Below, one piece after another: positions 25,500 to 34,204 of a stretch of DNA of 64,000 bases. Below the pieces are notes generated by a model. The model was not told the origin of the DNA. It made no database searches and saw only the letters and a list, made by a program, of their open reading frames with translations. Within the stretch, counting starts at the first letter, position 1. Every line of letters starts with the position of its first letter. The stretch is from Methylomonas sp. EFPC3 (GTDB taxonomy: Bacteria > Pseudomonadota > Gammaproteobacteria > Methylococcales > Methylomonadaceae), in assembly GCF_029643245.1 (NCBI RefSeq), contig NZ_CP116398.1:2294001-2358000 (forward strand), in the 5' to 3' direction. The position numbers were made by a program, and so were the translations under genes.

Positions 25500-25837
25500 A
25501 GCAGCCGGCCCAACTCCTCTTGCCGCGTTTTGTAGCTGTCGATGATGGCCTCCAGCAGTTTTTCGTAAATGTCCGGTTGGTCGGATACCCACACCACGAA
25601 CAAGTCCGGATCGAACGCCACTTCTTTCGGCGTGCCGCCCGGGATCAAGTCGGCTTCCGTGACCTGCTTCCAGCCGGTGACGAAGCTGCGCAGAATCTGC
25701 GAATCCAGCATCGAGCTGGTGTCGCGCAGATCCTTGATTTCAAGATTGGTCGGCCGACGCAGGGTAAACAGGAGGCCGCCGGCCTCGACGTCCACGGTGC
25801 GCAATACTTTGATTTTTTCGATTAACGGTTGGCTCAT
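25478..25837 (-). CDS. G: tail assembly chaperone G
   Basis: 119 residues, located between the tail tube and tape measure genes. Acidic-basic helical sequence without enzyme motifs (LRRPTNLEIKDLRDTSSML). It ends just after the slippery site. Family assignment rests on position, length and the frameshift signal more than on sequence. Confidence 0.85.
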   Translation of the reverse strand: MSQPLIEKIKVLRTVDVEAGGLLFTLRRPTNLEIKDLRDTSSMLDSQILRSFVTGWKQVTEADLIPGGTPKEVAFDPDLFVVWVSDQPDIYEKLLEAIIDSYKTRQEELGRLLKKPEPG

Positions 25838-26112
25838 GGCGTCATTGATAGATTGAATCGTTTAATAATGTGCTCGATGCTCAGCCGGCGTTCGCTGCCG
25901 ATTTTCACCAATGCCAAAAACCGCCGATGGCTAATCCCGGAATTCATGATCCGCAGCCAATCGACTGGTGGTATCGGTTCCACCATCACGTACTCGACGT
26001 GGACGGTAATCAGCGGCGTGTGATCGATGTTAATCGTCGCTTTCGCCGCATTGGTCGTATCGATGCCCAACTGCTGTAGCAAGGCCTCGCCTAAATGTTT
26101 GCGTTGGCTCAT
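25834..26112 (-). CDS. 92-aa tail-region protein of unknown function
   Basis: Fits exactly between the tail tube stop (26116) and the G start (4-bp overlap). MSQRKHLGEALLQQLGIDTT and a C-terminal HTH-like SIEHIIKRFNLSMTP. Lambda has no gene here. Probably an assembly accessory protein. Confidence 0.6.
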   Translation of the reverse strand: MSQRKHLGEALLQQLGIDTTNAAKATINIDHTPLITVHVEYVMVEPIPPVDWLRIMNSGISHRRFLALVKIGSERRLSIEHIIKRFNLSMTP

Positions 26113-26115
26113 GGT

Positions 26116-26757
26116 TTAACTACCGTAAGACGTCAGCGCACCTTGGGCGGTGATATTGACCGGGGTCTTGACCACGTCGCCGGTGCTTCCGGTCGGTTGC
26201 AGGTTGGCCGAGATGTAGCCGTAGAACGCTACACGGGCACCGTCGGCAAACACGATCATGAACGCCCGTTGCGCCTTAGTATTGCTAGCCGCTTTGGCCG
26301 CCTTCAGTCCGGCGTCGTTCGGATCCCACAACGAATCGAATTTGTATTCGCTCGCGGACGATAGTCCGGGGATAGACGATTTTTGCTTGGCGCTGATGGG
26401 AGTGGTGTCTTTCATTTCCGGCTCGCCGCCGCTGGCGTTGACCGTGGTCAAGGTCGCCAACGTGGTACCGAAGGTGATTTTTTGCGCGCTGCCGGAACTG
26501 AAATCGGCATACAGTGTGGTGTCCTCGCCTTCCAGTTTGAACTGTCCGGCATCAACGGACACAACGCGGAAAATCCGTCCGTCCAGCTCGCTCATGCCCT
26601 GCGCGTTAATCAGCACATAATCGCCGGTTGAATAGCCGTGCGCGGCGGCGCTTACCACGCCTTCGGCAGCCTTGGTAATCGCGGTAATGGGTTTCGCTGC
26701 GGCGATCGCGGATTGCATGAACACATCCACGTCGGTCCAGAGTCTGGCTTGTGCCAT
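26116..26757 (-). CDS. V: major tail tube protein, lambda V type
   Basis: 213 residues with the beta-rich sequence of phage tail tube proteins (YSTGDYVLINAQGMSELDGR and RAFMIVFADGARVAFYGYIS near the C-terminus). Builds the non-contractile tube. No sheath gene is present nearby, which fits a siphovirus tail. Confidence 0.82.
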   Translation of the reverse strand: MAQARLWTDVDVFMQSAIAAAKPITAITKAAEGVVSAAAHGYSTGDYVLINAQGMSELDGRIFRVVSVDAGQFKLEGEDTTLYADFSSGSAQKITFGTTLATLTTVNASGGEPEMKDTTPISAKQKSSIPGLSSASEYKFDSLWDPNDAGLKAAKAASNTKAQRAFMIVFADGARVAFYGYISANLQPTGSTGDVVKTPVNITAQGALTSYGS

Positions 26758-26766
26758 GTCGGCCTC

Positions 26767-27204
26767 CTAATTGGTTAAATGATCGGTGGTATTGAAGGTA
26801 TCCGCCCATAGCAGATACCGGTCTTTTTCGGTGAGCGAGCCGGTGCTGTGCTCCAGCGGCGTTTTGGCGCCGGGAATCTTCCAGCCCAGCAACGCGGTCA
26901 AAATTTCCTGCCGGCATTGCCGTATCGATTCGGCGTCGGAGCCGTTCAAGCGGTCGCTGCGGGTTGCGGATTTGCGCACCGACAGCCGCACGGCGATGCC
27001 GTTGCCGTGGGCTTGCAGCACGCCGGACAGCAACTGATTGCTTTCCGATTGGTCGCCGGCCAGGTAAACGAACGCCGCCGGGTCGCCGAACATTTCCAGC
27101 GCCGCTTCGTTGGTTTCCACTGTCTGATAGACGCGGTTTTCCAGCAGCGGGCATTGCGCTTTTAAGCGGTTGACGACGTGGTTTAAATCCAGCAGCGCGA
27201 TCAT
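26767..27204 (-). CDS. tail terminator-like protein
   Basis: 145 residues from the ATG at 27204; the frame extends upstream without a credible start. N-terminal helix MIALLDLNHVVNRLKAQCPL and beta strands fit the tail-terminator/U position directly before the tail tube gene. Function inferred from order and size. Confidence 0.65.
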   Translation of the reverse strand: MIALLDLNHVVNRLKAQCPLLENRVYQTVETNEAALEMFGDPAAFVYLAGDQSESNQLLSGVLQAHGNGIAVRLSVRKSATRSDRLNGSDAESIRQCRQEILTALLGWKIPGAKTPLEHSTGSLTEKDRYLLWADTFNTTDHLTN

Positions 27205-27905
27205 GCGGCGGCTCCGGCAAAGGCTTTTTGCAGCTCGGCGCCGACGGCGTCGGCCAGCAATTGCAGATCGGCATCCGTCACGCCGAGAAACGCCCGCGGC
27301 GGCAGATTGGTTTCCCACTGGTCTTTGCTGCCGCGCAGCACGCGCAGGATCAAACCGGCGCGGGCAATGGTCAGGTTTTGAGTGATCCACTTGATCGTCG
27401 GCGTTTTCCAGCCGCCTTTGTCGCCTTGGCGGCGGACCTTGTAACCGGCTTCGATCAGCGCCTTGGCCTGGCGCCGGGTCGCCGGTAACTGGTAGTAGTC
27501 TTTTTCCTTGCGGCTGCCGTCCAACTCCACCCGCTGCCAGGCTTTCTTGAACACCTGCCTGAAACCGAATTGCTGCTTGGCGGCGATGTTGCCTTCCGTG
27601 CTATTGCGCCAGCCGACCGTGGCGCCGAAGTCGCTAAACTCCATCACGGCCAGCCGCTTGACGATGCGAGCCAGCATGCGCCGGCTGCGTTTGCGCGGAC
27701 GGGTGTGATTGGTGTTGGTCGAATAGTCGCCGAACGGTTTGCCGTCCAGATCGGTTTGTGCGGCAACGCGATCCTTGGCGGCGCGGATCAATTGTTTGCC
27801 GGCGCGGTCGAGGATGCGTTTGCGCAGAGTCGGCGATTTGATTTGCGCCAGGTTGCCGATCACGGCATCCAGGCCGTCAACTTTGAAGCTAAGCATTGAC
27901 ATCAT
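27201..27905 (-). CDS. S: tail completion/virion morphogenesis protein, P2 S type
   Basis: 234 residues from ATG 27905 (GGGGAG 5 bp upstream). Basic protein with FKVDGLDAVIGNLAQIKSP at the start and NLPPRAFLGVTDADLQLLAD near the end, the pattern of the phage virion morphogenesis family (P2 gpS, Mu gpG). It follows the R-type gene as in P2, and probably joins tail and head. Confidence 0.8.
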   Translation of the reverse strand: MMSMLSFKVDGLDAVIGNLAQIKSPTLRKRILDRAGKQLIRAAKDRVAAQTDLDGKPFGDYSTNTNHTRPRKRSRRMLARIVKRLAVMEFSDFGATVGWRNSTEGNIAAKQQFGFRQVFKKAWQRVELDGSRKEKDYYQLPATRRQAKALIEAGYKVRRQGDKGGWKTPTIKWITQNLTIARAGLILRVLRGSKDQWETNLPPRAFLGVTDADLQLLADAVGAELQKAFAGAAA

Positions 27906-28305
27906 AATGCTCCCCGGCCAAGGCCAATTCGCCGCCGGCATCGGCCGATGCGGTTACGGCTTCTCGAAACGGAATCCGGATTTCCAGATCGGCTTTGCTA
28001 TCGTCTCTGGGGTTGGTCTCGACATTGACCGAAAAGTCGAACGGCGTGGTGCGGTCGGTGTCGTGGTCCAGCAGCCAGGCGCTGATCTGCGCCAGCAGGC
28101 GTTGCACCGGGTACTGCACGTGCGGGTAATCCGCGATGCCGTAAACGCCGGTATATTCCATTTCGCAGACGACGATTTGGCCCGCTGCGTCCGTGCCGCG
28201 TCCTGCGGGGATCACGGTCAAATCGTCGACGAACGAGTCCATGTTCCCCGCGTCGAAATAATCCAGGTGCATCAGGAACGAGACCAATGCGGCGTGCTTG
28301 ATCAT
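27889..28305 (-). CDS. R: tail completion protein, P2 R type
   Basis: 138 residues. LLAQISAWLLDHD and the beta-rich C-terminus (FDFSVNVETNPRDDSKADLEI) match P2 gpR, which completes the tail for head joining. Overlaps both neighbours. Confidence 0.78.
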   Translation of the reverse strand: MIKHAALVSFLMHLDYFDAGNMDSFVDDLTVIPAGRGTDAAGQIVVCEMEYTGVYGIADYPHVQYPVQRLLAQISAWLLDHDTDRTTPFDFSVNVETNPRDDSKADLEIRIPFREAVTASADAGGELALAGEHYDVNA

Positions 28306-28631
28306 GGCCGATCGTTGCCTTCGCTACCGACCAGGCGTTGTTCCGCCCAGCGCTCAAAGCGGAAAATGGCCCGGCTGCCCATGTGGCCGGAAATCCCGAC
28401 CAAGGCCGCCCCGACCAATTGCGGCACGCCGGCCGCTTCGCACAGGTAAAAGGTCAGCACGCCGACAAACGCGCTGGTCAGAATCTCGCCCAACAGCTCC
28501 ATGATATTGAACGGCCGCGCGGCGCCGGTGCGCAGCTTGGTATTGAAGCTGACCACGCCGCCCAGCGTCGACAGCAACATCACCCAGGCGTAGGTCACCC
28601 ATGTGTAACTAGTGGGGTCTTTGTCGATCAT
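28302..28631 (-). CDS. phage holin (LydA/holin-3 type)
   Basis: 109 residues with three hydrophobic segments (about 12-29, 45-68 and 70-86) and a charged C-terminal tail (RFERWAEQRL). This is the topology of the P1 LydA-like holin family, which permeabilises the inner membrane at lysis. The endolysin is in the opposite late operon (36062). Confidence 0.78.
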   Translation of the reverse strand: MIDKDPTSYTWVTYAWVMLLSTLGGVVSFNTKLRTGAARPFNIMELLGEILTSAFVGVLTFYLCEAAGVPQLVGAALVGISGHMGSRAIFRFERWAEQRLVGSEGNDRP

Positions 28632-28633
28632 AA

Positions 28634-30013
28634 TCAGGCGAAGTATCGTTTGCCGACTTCGGTGAATTTTTCGATCTTGATCGAGGGATGATTCACCGCA
28701 TACTCGATAAACGCTTCAAATGCCAATGAAGTCATGCCCTGATTGCCGGATCCACCGTCCAGACCGTGGATTAAAATCGTCATAAGCTCTTTGGTATCAG
28801 CACACCGATCGACCAGGCCCCGCATCACCTCCTCCGTGCTGGTCTGAGATGTCGAGTGAGCGTATTTGATGATTTCCAGCGGCGCGATGCGTCCGTAACC
28901 GACCGGTATTTTTCGGTTCACGACAGTTTCCGACCCGCGCATAAAATTGACGCCGCCGGCGATCAGTCCGTCTCGGATTAACAGTTGTCGCGTTAAGGTA
29001 GCGGTGTGAGGGAAAATATCGTTGAACGCCCTCACGCAGTCTCCAATACCGTTGATACAGCCAATAAGCCGCATCCACTCCCAATGGTTTAGATAATCGT
29101 CAGCAATGGATTTTGAGGTCGGCCAGTCGGTGGCATTGATCAATCCGGCTGTTTTGTTGCTGGCGAATACATGGGCAATGATGTCGTGCCCCGCTCTATC
29201 CAACGCAATAACTTCCTCCTCGGTTAACCCAGCCGGATCACCAACCAATTGCTTACGAATGGCGAAACAGGCTTCGACATCGTATTTTTCCAAAATGGCC
29301 GCAATCTTTTTGTGCGATGCATAGGGGCCGTCAGCGGTAATGCAGATAATCCCTTTGTTGTCCTCTGATTTGCAGTTCAGCTTGGGCGGGCCGATCCAGA
29401 TCGGGTAGTTGGCCGAGTTTGCGCCGGTGGTGAAGGTCAAATCGAAAGTCGCGATCGCTTCGCTGTCCAGTGTGTCGACTGTCGCGCCATTGGCATAATT
29501 GAAAAAATTGGAGTTGGTCTTATCCTGATTTCGGTGCCACTCGAACGCATAAAATAAGCTCGGTGCGGTCTCCAGAGTATGCACCCTTAGCCGGACGGTT
29601 TTGCCGGTCGTGGTCGTTAATACGATATCAATCGCGCTGGTACCGATGCCGGACGCCGCCTCGTTGCTAGTGATCCGTAACGGAATCACAATATTTTCGA
29701 ATTTGGCAAACGATACCGGGTTGTTGAACGTGAACCGACCGGTAAACGGAGACGTTGCGGTCGGTGTTGCCTTTACCGACGGCAGGCCCTGAATTGGCAC
29801 GGTAGGATCCAACGCGAACGTGCCATTGGTGGCTGATAGCGTGCCGAAATCCGGTGTGAAATCAAACGGTTTGATAGCCGTTTGTAGCGGCATCAATATA
29901 TCGTTCAGCTTCACCCGGCCAGCTTTGCCAAGTCCTTCGGTCTCGCCTTTCACCACAACATAGTCGGTGCGGCGAGCACTACTGAGGCGTTTATAGTCTT
30001 CGATGTTGGCCAT
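28634..30013 (-). CDS. virion-associated protein with a degenerate NodB (polysaccharide deacetylase) domain
   Basis: 459 residues from ATG 30013. The N-terminal 50 residues (MANIEDYKRLSSARRTDYVV) look like a fibre or spike attachment segment. Residues about 60-210 are beta-rich. From about 220 a NodB-like fold follows: ICITADGPYASHKKIAAILE and HDIIAHVFASNKTAGL. In active NodB enzymes the first motif is TFDDG; here the first aspartate is replaced (TADG), and the second metal histidine is also missing. So it may bind glycans rather than cut acetyl groups. It lies between head-completion L and the holin. Confidence 0.65.
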   Translation of the reverse strand: MANIEDYKRLSSARRTDYVVVKGETEGLGKAGRVKLNDILMPLQTAIKPFDFTPDFGTLSATNGTFALDPTVPIQGLPSVKATPTATSPFTGRFTFNNPVSFAKFENIVIPLRITSNEAASGIGTSAIDIVLTTTTGKTVRLRVHTLETAPSLFYAFEWHRNQDKTNSNFFNYANGATVDTLDSEAIATFDLTFTTGANSANYPIWIGPPKLNCKSEDNKGIICITADGPYASHKKIAAILEKYDVEACFAIRKQLVGDPAGLTEEEVIALDRAGHDIIAHVFASNKTAGLINATDWPTSKSIADDYLNHWEWMRLIGCINGIGDCVRAFNDIFPHTATLTRQLLIRDGLIAGGVNFMRGSETVVNRKIPVGYGRIAPLEIIKYAHSTSQTSTEEVMRGLVDRCADTKELMTILIHGLDGGSGNQGMTSLAFEAFIEYAVNHPSIKIEKFTEVGKRYFA

Positions 30014-30027
30014 AATAAATCTCCGTC

Positions 30028-30525
30028 TTAAATCAACGCCGCATGCACGCCGGCCGTTGGCAGTTTGGTTGGGTCTGGGGCGAAGGCGGCGAATAGCCAG
30101 GCAATCGCTTTGGCCGATTCGTTCAGCCAATATTGTTCGGTTTGGGCGTCGGCTTCCGGATTGGCATCGGCGCCGGCGCGCTTGGGCAGGTTGAACTGCG
30201 GCAGCAGCTTGGCTTTGGCACGGGCGTAGACCGCGTGCTCGTATTCGGTTTTTTCGATGTCGGCACCGTTGAGCGGGTTCGGGTGGGCGGTGTTGTAGGC
30301 CGCCAGGCTGGCGTATCCCAGCGCCTGAATCGCCGCTTTCACCGGTTCCAGCTCGATATTGACGTTGACCAAGGCCAGCGTCAGCCCCCAAATAATCGTG
30401 TCGTCCGGATATTCCGTTGGCACCCGGTAGCGGTCGGCCAGATGGCCGGAATGCAGATCGGGCCAGAAACCGTCGTTGGTCACGGGGGCGCGAGTGGTCA
30501 AGTCGGGTTTTCCGGTCAGGCTCAT
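30028..30525 (-). CDS. head completion/stabilisation protein, P2 L type
   Basis: 165 residues with NDGFWPDLHSGHLADRYRVP at the N-terminus and a helical core (AAIQALGYASLAAYNTAH and EYEHAVYARAKAKLL). This is the head-completion family of P2 gpL, which plugs the packaged capsid. Follows the M-type terminase and a small lipoprotein gene. Confidence 0.8.
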   Translation of the reverse strand: MSLTGKPDLTTRAPVTNDGFWPDLHSGHLADRYRVPTEYPDDTIIWGLTLALVNVNIELEPVKAAIQALGYASLAAYNTAHPNPLNGADIEKTEYEHAVYARAKAKLLPQFNLPKRAGADANPEADAQTEQYWLNESAKAIAWLFAAFAPDPTKLPTAGVHAALI

Positions 30526-30589
30526 GATCGTGGCGGATGCGGGTTAAAAAGGCCGGCCTTGCGACCGGCAGTAAAAACGGGGGAACGGG

Positions 30590-30943
30590 TTATTGGCCTG
30601 GAGAGGCTCGGGCATTGGCATCGATCGGCGCCACCGGCGCGCCGGTTTTCCGAAGCAATACATCGGTCAATAGCGTGGATAGCTCGGTACAGATCCCGTC
30701 GGCCGGAAACTCGGGCACGTAAACCCGAATCAGTTGGATCGCCGCGGCGCGCAGTTGCAGGTTTTGGGTGTTGTCGCAGTAGGCGGTGCGGGCTTGTTCC
30801 AGTTGCGCCAAGTCGTTCGCCGCCAGCGCGGCCAGTTCCACCGCGGTTTTGCCGCCAGGCGGGCCGGACGGCGCCAGCAGAGAGCAGCCGGCGGCAAAGG
30901 CCAGCAATGCCACGGAGAGAGAGGTCGTTATGTGTTTGCGCAT
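30590..30943 (-). CDS. small phage lipoprotein
   Basis: 117 residues. Signal peptide (MRKHITTSLSVALLAFAAGC) with a lipobox and cysteine at residue 20. The rest is helical (NDLAQLEQARTAYC). It may be an outer-membrane lysis or superinfection protein, but no family is clear. It interrupts the M-L pair of P2-like head genes. Confidence 0.6.
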   Translation of the reverse strand: MRKHITTSLSVALLAFAAGCSLLAPSGPPGGKTAVELAALAANDLAQLEQARTAYCDNTQNLQLRAAAIQLIRVYVPEFPADGICTELSTLLTDVLLRKTGAPVAPIDANARASPGQ

Positions 30944-31041
30944 AAATCACCTTGAGTTAGTGCCTGGACTAACCACCTGCCAAGAACATCGTCTAACAGC
31001 GAGTCTCGGGCGATGACAGCCAGCCAGGGCTTGAGGAGTCG

Positions 31042-31890
31042 TTATTCGGCCGGCGGCGTTGCCGCTTTCGCCAGTTTGGCCTTGGCCTTGTCTTTCAATT
31101 TCTTGACGCCGGCACCTTCCGGATTGACCTCTTCGGCCCGTTCGCAGAGGGATACCACCGTCTCCCATTCCTCCAGCCGCGCTTTGTGCTTGGCCAGCAT
31201 GGCGAACAGCTTGCTATGCACCGGCGGCGCCAGCGACCACTGCTCGTTGTCGATGGTCGCCAGCAAGGTGTCCAGATACGGGCTGGCCGATTGCGGCGGA
31301 TCGGCCTTCAGCAGCGCCGCGGCCCAGTCGTAGACGGAGTCGCAGACGACGGTCGGGATATCGCGGTCGAATTTGGCCGGCGTGACGTGGATACCCTGTT
31401 TTATCAGGTGAAACGCCAGATCCAGGCCGCGCTCGATATCGAATGTATCGAGCAACCAGATCATCACCCGCACGGCGACGTCGTTCGGGTAGTTGTCGCC
31501 GTTGTCGACGTACGCTTTCACGAACGGCCAGTACGTAGGCAACATTTGCAGCTTGGCCTTGCCCTTTTCGACGATGTCTTTAATCCCCGACAGCGTGGCT
31601 AAGTCCGCCGCCATGGCGGCCTGGTAGTGAGCCAGGTCGCCTGGGGCGTCTGCGGGTGCCGAGTCCGCGCCGGTTTCATCCGCCTCCGCCAGTTGTTTTG
31701 CCTTGACCTGCGCCAACAGCGAAGGCTCGAAGGGTTCCGGCGGGTTTTCCGGGTCTTTGTCGATCAGTTCCGGCGGGTTTTCCGGGGCTTTGGCGATCAG
31801 TTCCGCCAGCTTCTCCGGCTGATGAACCAGCACGTATGGGTTGGCCTCATCCGCCTGTTGCTTGGCTTTGATCTGGTCGAGGATGCTCAT
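31042..31890 (-). CDS. M: terminase small subunit, P2 M type
   Basis: 282 residues, somewhat longer than the P2 protein. LAHYQAAMAADLATLSGIKDI, then LPTYWPFVKAYVDNGDNYPN, and VMIWLLDTFDIERGLDLAFH are characteristic. It has a proline-rich repeat insert at residues 30-60 (AKAPENPPELIDKDPENPPE). The small subunit recognises cos for packaging. Confidence 0.9.
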   Translation of the reverse strand: MSILDQIKAKQQADEANPYVLVHQPEKLAELIAKAPENPPELIDKDPENPPEPFEPSLLAQVKAKQLAEADETGADSAPADAPGDLAHYQAAMAADLATLSGIKDIVEKGKAKLQMLPTYWPFVKAYVDNGDNYPNDVAVRVMIWLLDTFDIERGLDLAFHLIKQGIHVTPAKFDRDIPTVVCDSVYDWAAALLKADPPQSASPYLDTLLATIDNEQWSLAPPVHSKLFAMLAKHKARLEEWETVVSLCERAEEVNPEGAGVKKLKDKAKAKLAKAATPPAE

Positions 31891-31892
31891 GA

Positions 31893-33017
31893 CTAAGACA
31901 CCAGCGTGATGTTTTCGACCAACGACGTGGCGTTTTCGTCTTGCACCACGTAGCCCAGGTTCATACTGTTGAAATCCTGGATCTCATTCTTTGTCGGCCA
32001 ATCGCGTTGTAGACGGCGGACACTGCTGTCCTGGTAATAGATCGCCAGATTGGACAACGGCGTGATCAGGATCGTGCCGTCCGGGAAGAACGGCGGCACA
32101 ATGGTCGGCAGACCGCCGTAGCCTTTGCGGATTGCGCCGTCCAGTACCATTTTTTCGGTGGCGACATTACCGTTGGTTTTGTAGTAAACGCCTTCCTGGT
32201 TGTTGACCAAGTTATCGGAGACCAATGCCACCAAATCAGTGCGGCCGCGATACCATTTTCTTACCGTCAGTTTGGCGTCCTGTACCGCTTGGTCCAGGTT
32301 TTTGTAGACGCCGCTGGAAGCGCCGATGCTGATCGGGGTTCCGACGGTGCCAATGTGGTATTGGCTACCGCTGTTGTATTCGCGGATTTTTTGCAGCCAG
32401 CCTTTGTTCAGATCCTGCAGCAGCGGGTTAGCGCCGATGTTGGTGGCGGTAGCGGCGCTGGTGCCAGTCCAACCGGTTTGCAGCAAGTCGTTGCTGATCG
32501 CATCGCGCACCGCTTGCATGTACAGTTGTTCGAACACGCCCTGGCCTAAACCGGTCCAAGCGTCGATCGTGGCGTAGGCCAAGGCGACGTCGAATTCGGT
32601 AGCTTTCAGGTCGTAATCCTGGGTTCCGGTGCTTTGCAGCCGTTTTGCAGTACGCTCGCCGCCGCCGCTGGTGTCGGTACGGCTGGCCACGCGCCCTGAT
32701 AGCCCGATCAGCACCTTCTGTCCGATCAGATCGCGCACGCCGATCATCGGCAGCATGGCCAGGAACCAGTTCGCCAGCTCCACCACTTGTTGTTGTCCAG
32801 TTTGCGCCCGCGATGGCGTAGCGGCATACATCAGCGCCTCGGCAACCGGGTTATGCTTCAATCGGTTGAAGTAGTTACGGGATTGGGCGCGGCTGTAAAC
32901 CAATTCCTGGCCGACGCTGGGTTCCACCGTCCGGCGGCGGAAATGGCGGCCGGTGGCAGAAAACAGTTCATCCAGTTGCTGGCGGCCTTCGGGGCTCATG
33001 ATGTAAGACTGGGACAT
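31893..33017 (-). CDS. N: major capsid protein, P2 N type
   Basis: 374 residues with the N-terminal scaffold-cleaved segment and a HK97-fold body (GVRDLIGQKVLIGLSGRVAS, KWYRGRTDLVALVSDNLVN, GGLPTIVPPFFPDGTILIT). Normal length for P2 gpN. Cleaved by the O protease during head maturation. Confidence 0.93.
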   Translation of the reverse strand: MSQSYIMSPEGRQQLDELFSATGRHFRRRTVEPSVGQELVYSRAQSRNYFNRLKHNPVAEALMYAATPSRAQTGQQQVVELANWFLAMLPMIGVRDLIGQKVLIGLSGRVASRTDTSGGGERTAKRLQSTGTQDYDLKATEFDVALAYATIDAWTGLGQGVFEQLYMQAVRDAISNDLLQTGWTGTSAATATNIGANPLLQDLNKGWLQKIREYNSGSQYHIGTVGTPISIGASSGVYKNLDQAVQDAKLTVRKWYRGRTDLVALVSDNLVNNQEGVYYKTNGNVATEKMVLDGAIRKGYGGLPTIVPPFFPDGTILITPLSNLAIYYQDSSVRRLQRDWPTKNEIQDFNSMNLGYVVQDENATSLVENITLVS

Positions 33018-33050
33018 GGCGGTTCCTTATGTGTGTGTTCCGTGATGGGG

Positions 33051-34034
33051 TTACTCAAGGTGCGATGCGTCGCCCTGATTGCCGAAATGCTCGCCGCCGT
33101 CGGTGCCGGGTTGTTCCTGCAATGCGTCGTCGAGTTGCTTTTTCAGTGCGGCGAATTGCGCTTGCAGGTCTTTCAACGCTTTTGGGTCCGCGGCTTCGGC
33201 GCCGTTGTTGTCTTCCGGCTTTTTGCCGAAATTGGCATGAATCGCGTCGACGATCTGCTTGGTGAATGCGGCGAAGTCGTTGCCTGGCTTGGGATCGTCG
33301 GTCGGCTTTTCTTCTTCCGGCTGTTTGCGGAACTGGCTCACCACCGCCGCGACGATGCGTTGCTCCGATGCGGTCAGTTCGGTGCCGGGGGCTTTGTCGT
33401 CCGTGGGTTTGCCGCCGGTCAATTTGCTGAACATGGCTTTCAGGTCTTCCAGACCTTGATTCATTTGTGCGATCTCGGCTTTCGTTGCCATGTCGTCGTC
33501 CTCGTGGGTTTGGTTTTTGTTGAACAGTGCTTTGATTTGATCCAGCAGCGATTCAGGCCTCTGGTCGGTGAAGGTTTTGGTTTCGGCTTCGATAAACGCG
33601 GACAGCTCGACACCGGCTTGTTTTGCCAATTTGCTGAAGCGGATCTCGGTGGTGCCGACGCTGGCTGGGTCGTCGGTAGCGCCCAGGCCGGTCAGATAGG
33701 CTTTGCCGGATTTGCGGAAATCGAAGGTAATTTCCATGCTGGTAAACAGGCGTTGGCCGTAGCGGTTGTCCGACAGGTAGGATTGATTCGGCGACAGCAC
33801 CGCCCACAGATCGCGGCCGCCTTCTTCGTTGTCGGTCGCGCGCAGTTCTTCCACCACGCCGTAATTCATCCAGCGCGAGTGGTCCGGCCAGATCAACGCG
33901 GTGAACAGTTCCTTGTTGTAGGTTTCCGCCATCTGATCGATCCACGCCGGATCGATCACGCGGCCGTCTACCGTCTGGCCGCTGCGGCCGATGCGTTTGT
34001 AATCTGTGCGGAGGACTCTGTCTGCCATGTTCAC
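33051..34034 (-). CDS. O: capsid scaffold and maturation protease, P2 O type
   Basis: 327 residues. The N-terminal half is a herpesvirus-like serine protease (DPAWIDQMAETYNKELFTAL, WPDHSRWMNYGVVEELRA). The C-terminal half is a charged coiled-coil scaffold (residues about 190-320). Longer than P2 gpO (284), mainly through the linker. First gene of the leftward late operon; P starts divergently 170 bp away. Confidence 0.92.
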   Translation of the reverse strand: MNMADRVLRTDYKRIGRSGQTVDGRVIDPAWIDQMAETYNKELFTALIWPDHSRWMNYGVVEELRATDNEEGGRDLWAVLSPNQSYLSDNRYGQRLFTSMEITFDFRKSGKAYLTGLGATDDPASVGTTEIRFSKLAKQAGVELSAFIEAETKTFTDQRPESLLDQIKALFNKNQTHEDDDMATKAEIAQMNQGLEDLKAMFSKLTGGKPTDDKAPGTELTASEQRIVAAVVSQFRKQPEEEKPTDDPKPGNDFAAFTKQIVDAIHANFGKKPEDNNGAEAADPKALKDLQAQFAALKKQLDDALQEQPGTDGGEHFGNQGDASHLE

Positions 34035-34204
34035 TCAAAAACGGGTGTTGGTTTGGCGACAGATTAGCGGTTTCGTGCGGTGCGGCAACCGGCGCCGTTC
34101 CTTGTTGTACCTATTTCGCGGATATAGGAATTTTCAGGACTGGCGGCGGGCGTTCGGCGGTTTTAAACACCTGATAATGAGGGAAACACCATTATCGGAC
34201 CGCC
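34035..34204. promoter_or_regulatory. divergent late promoter region between O and P
   Basis: Contains AAACACCTGA at 34165-34174, a 10-mer also found upstream of the Ogr-like gene. A second ACACC lies 14 bp on. The pair GATAATG/CATTATC (34173-34179 and 34189-34195) forms an inverted repeat, and GATAAT could be a -10 box for P. No matching -35 box, so activator dependence is likely. Confidence 0.5.
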
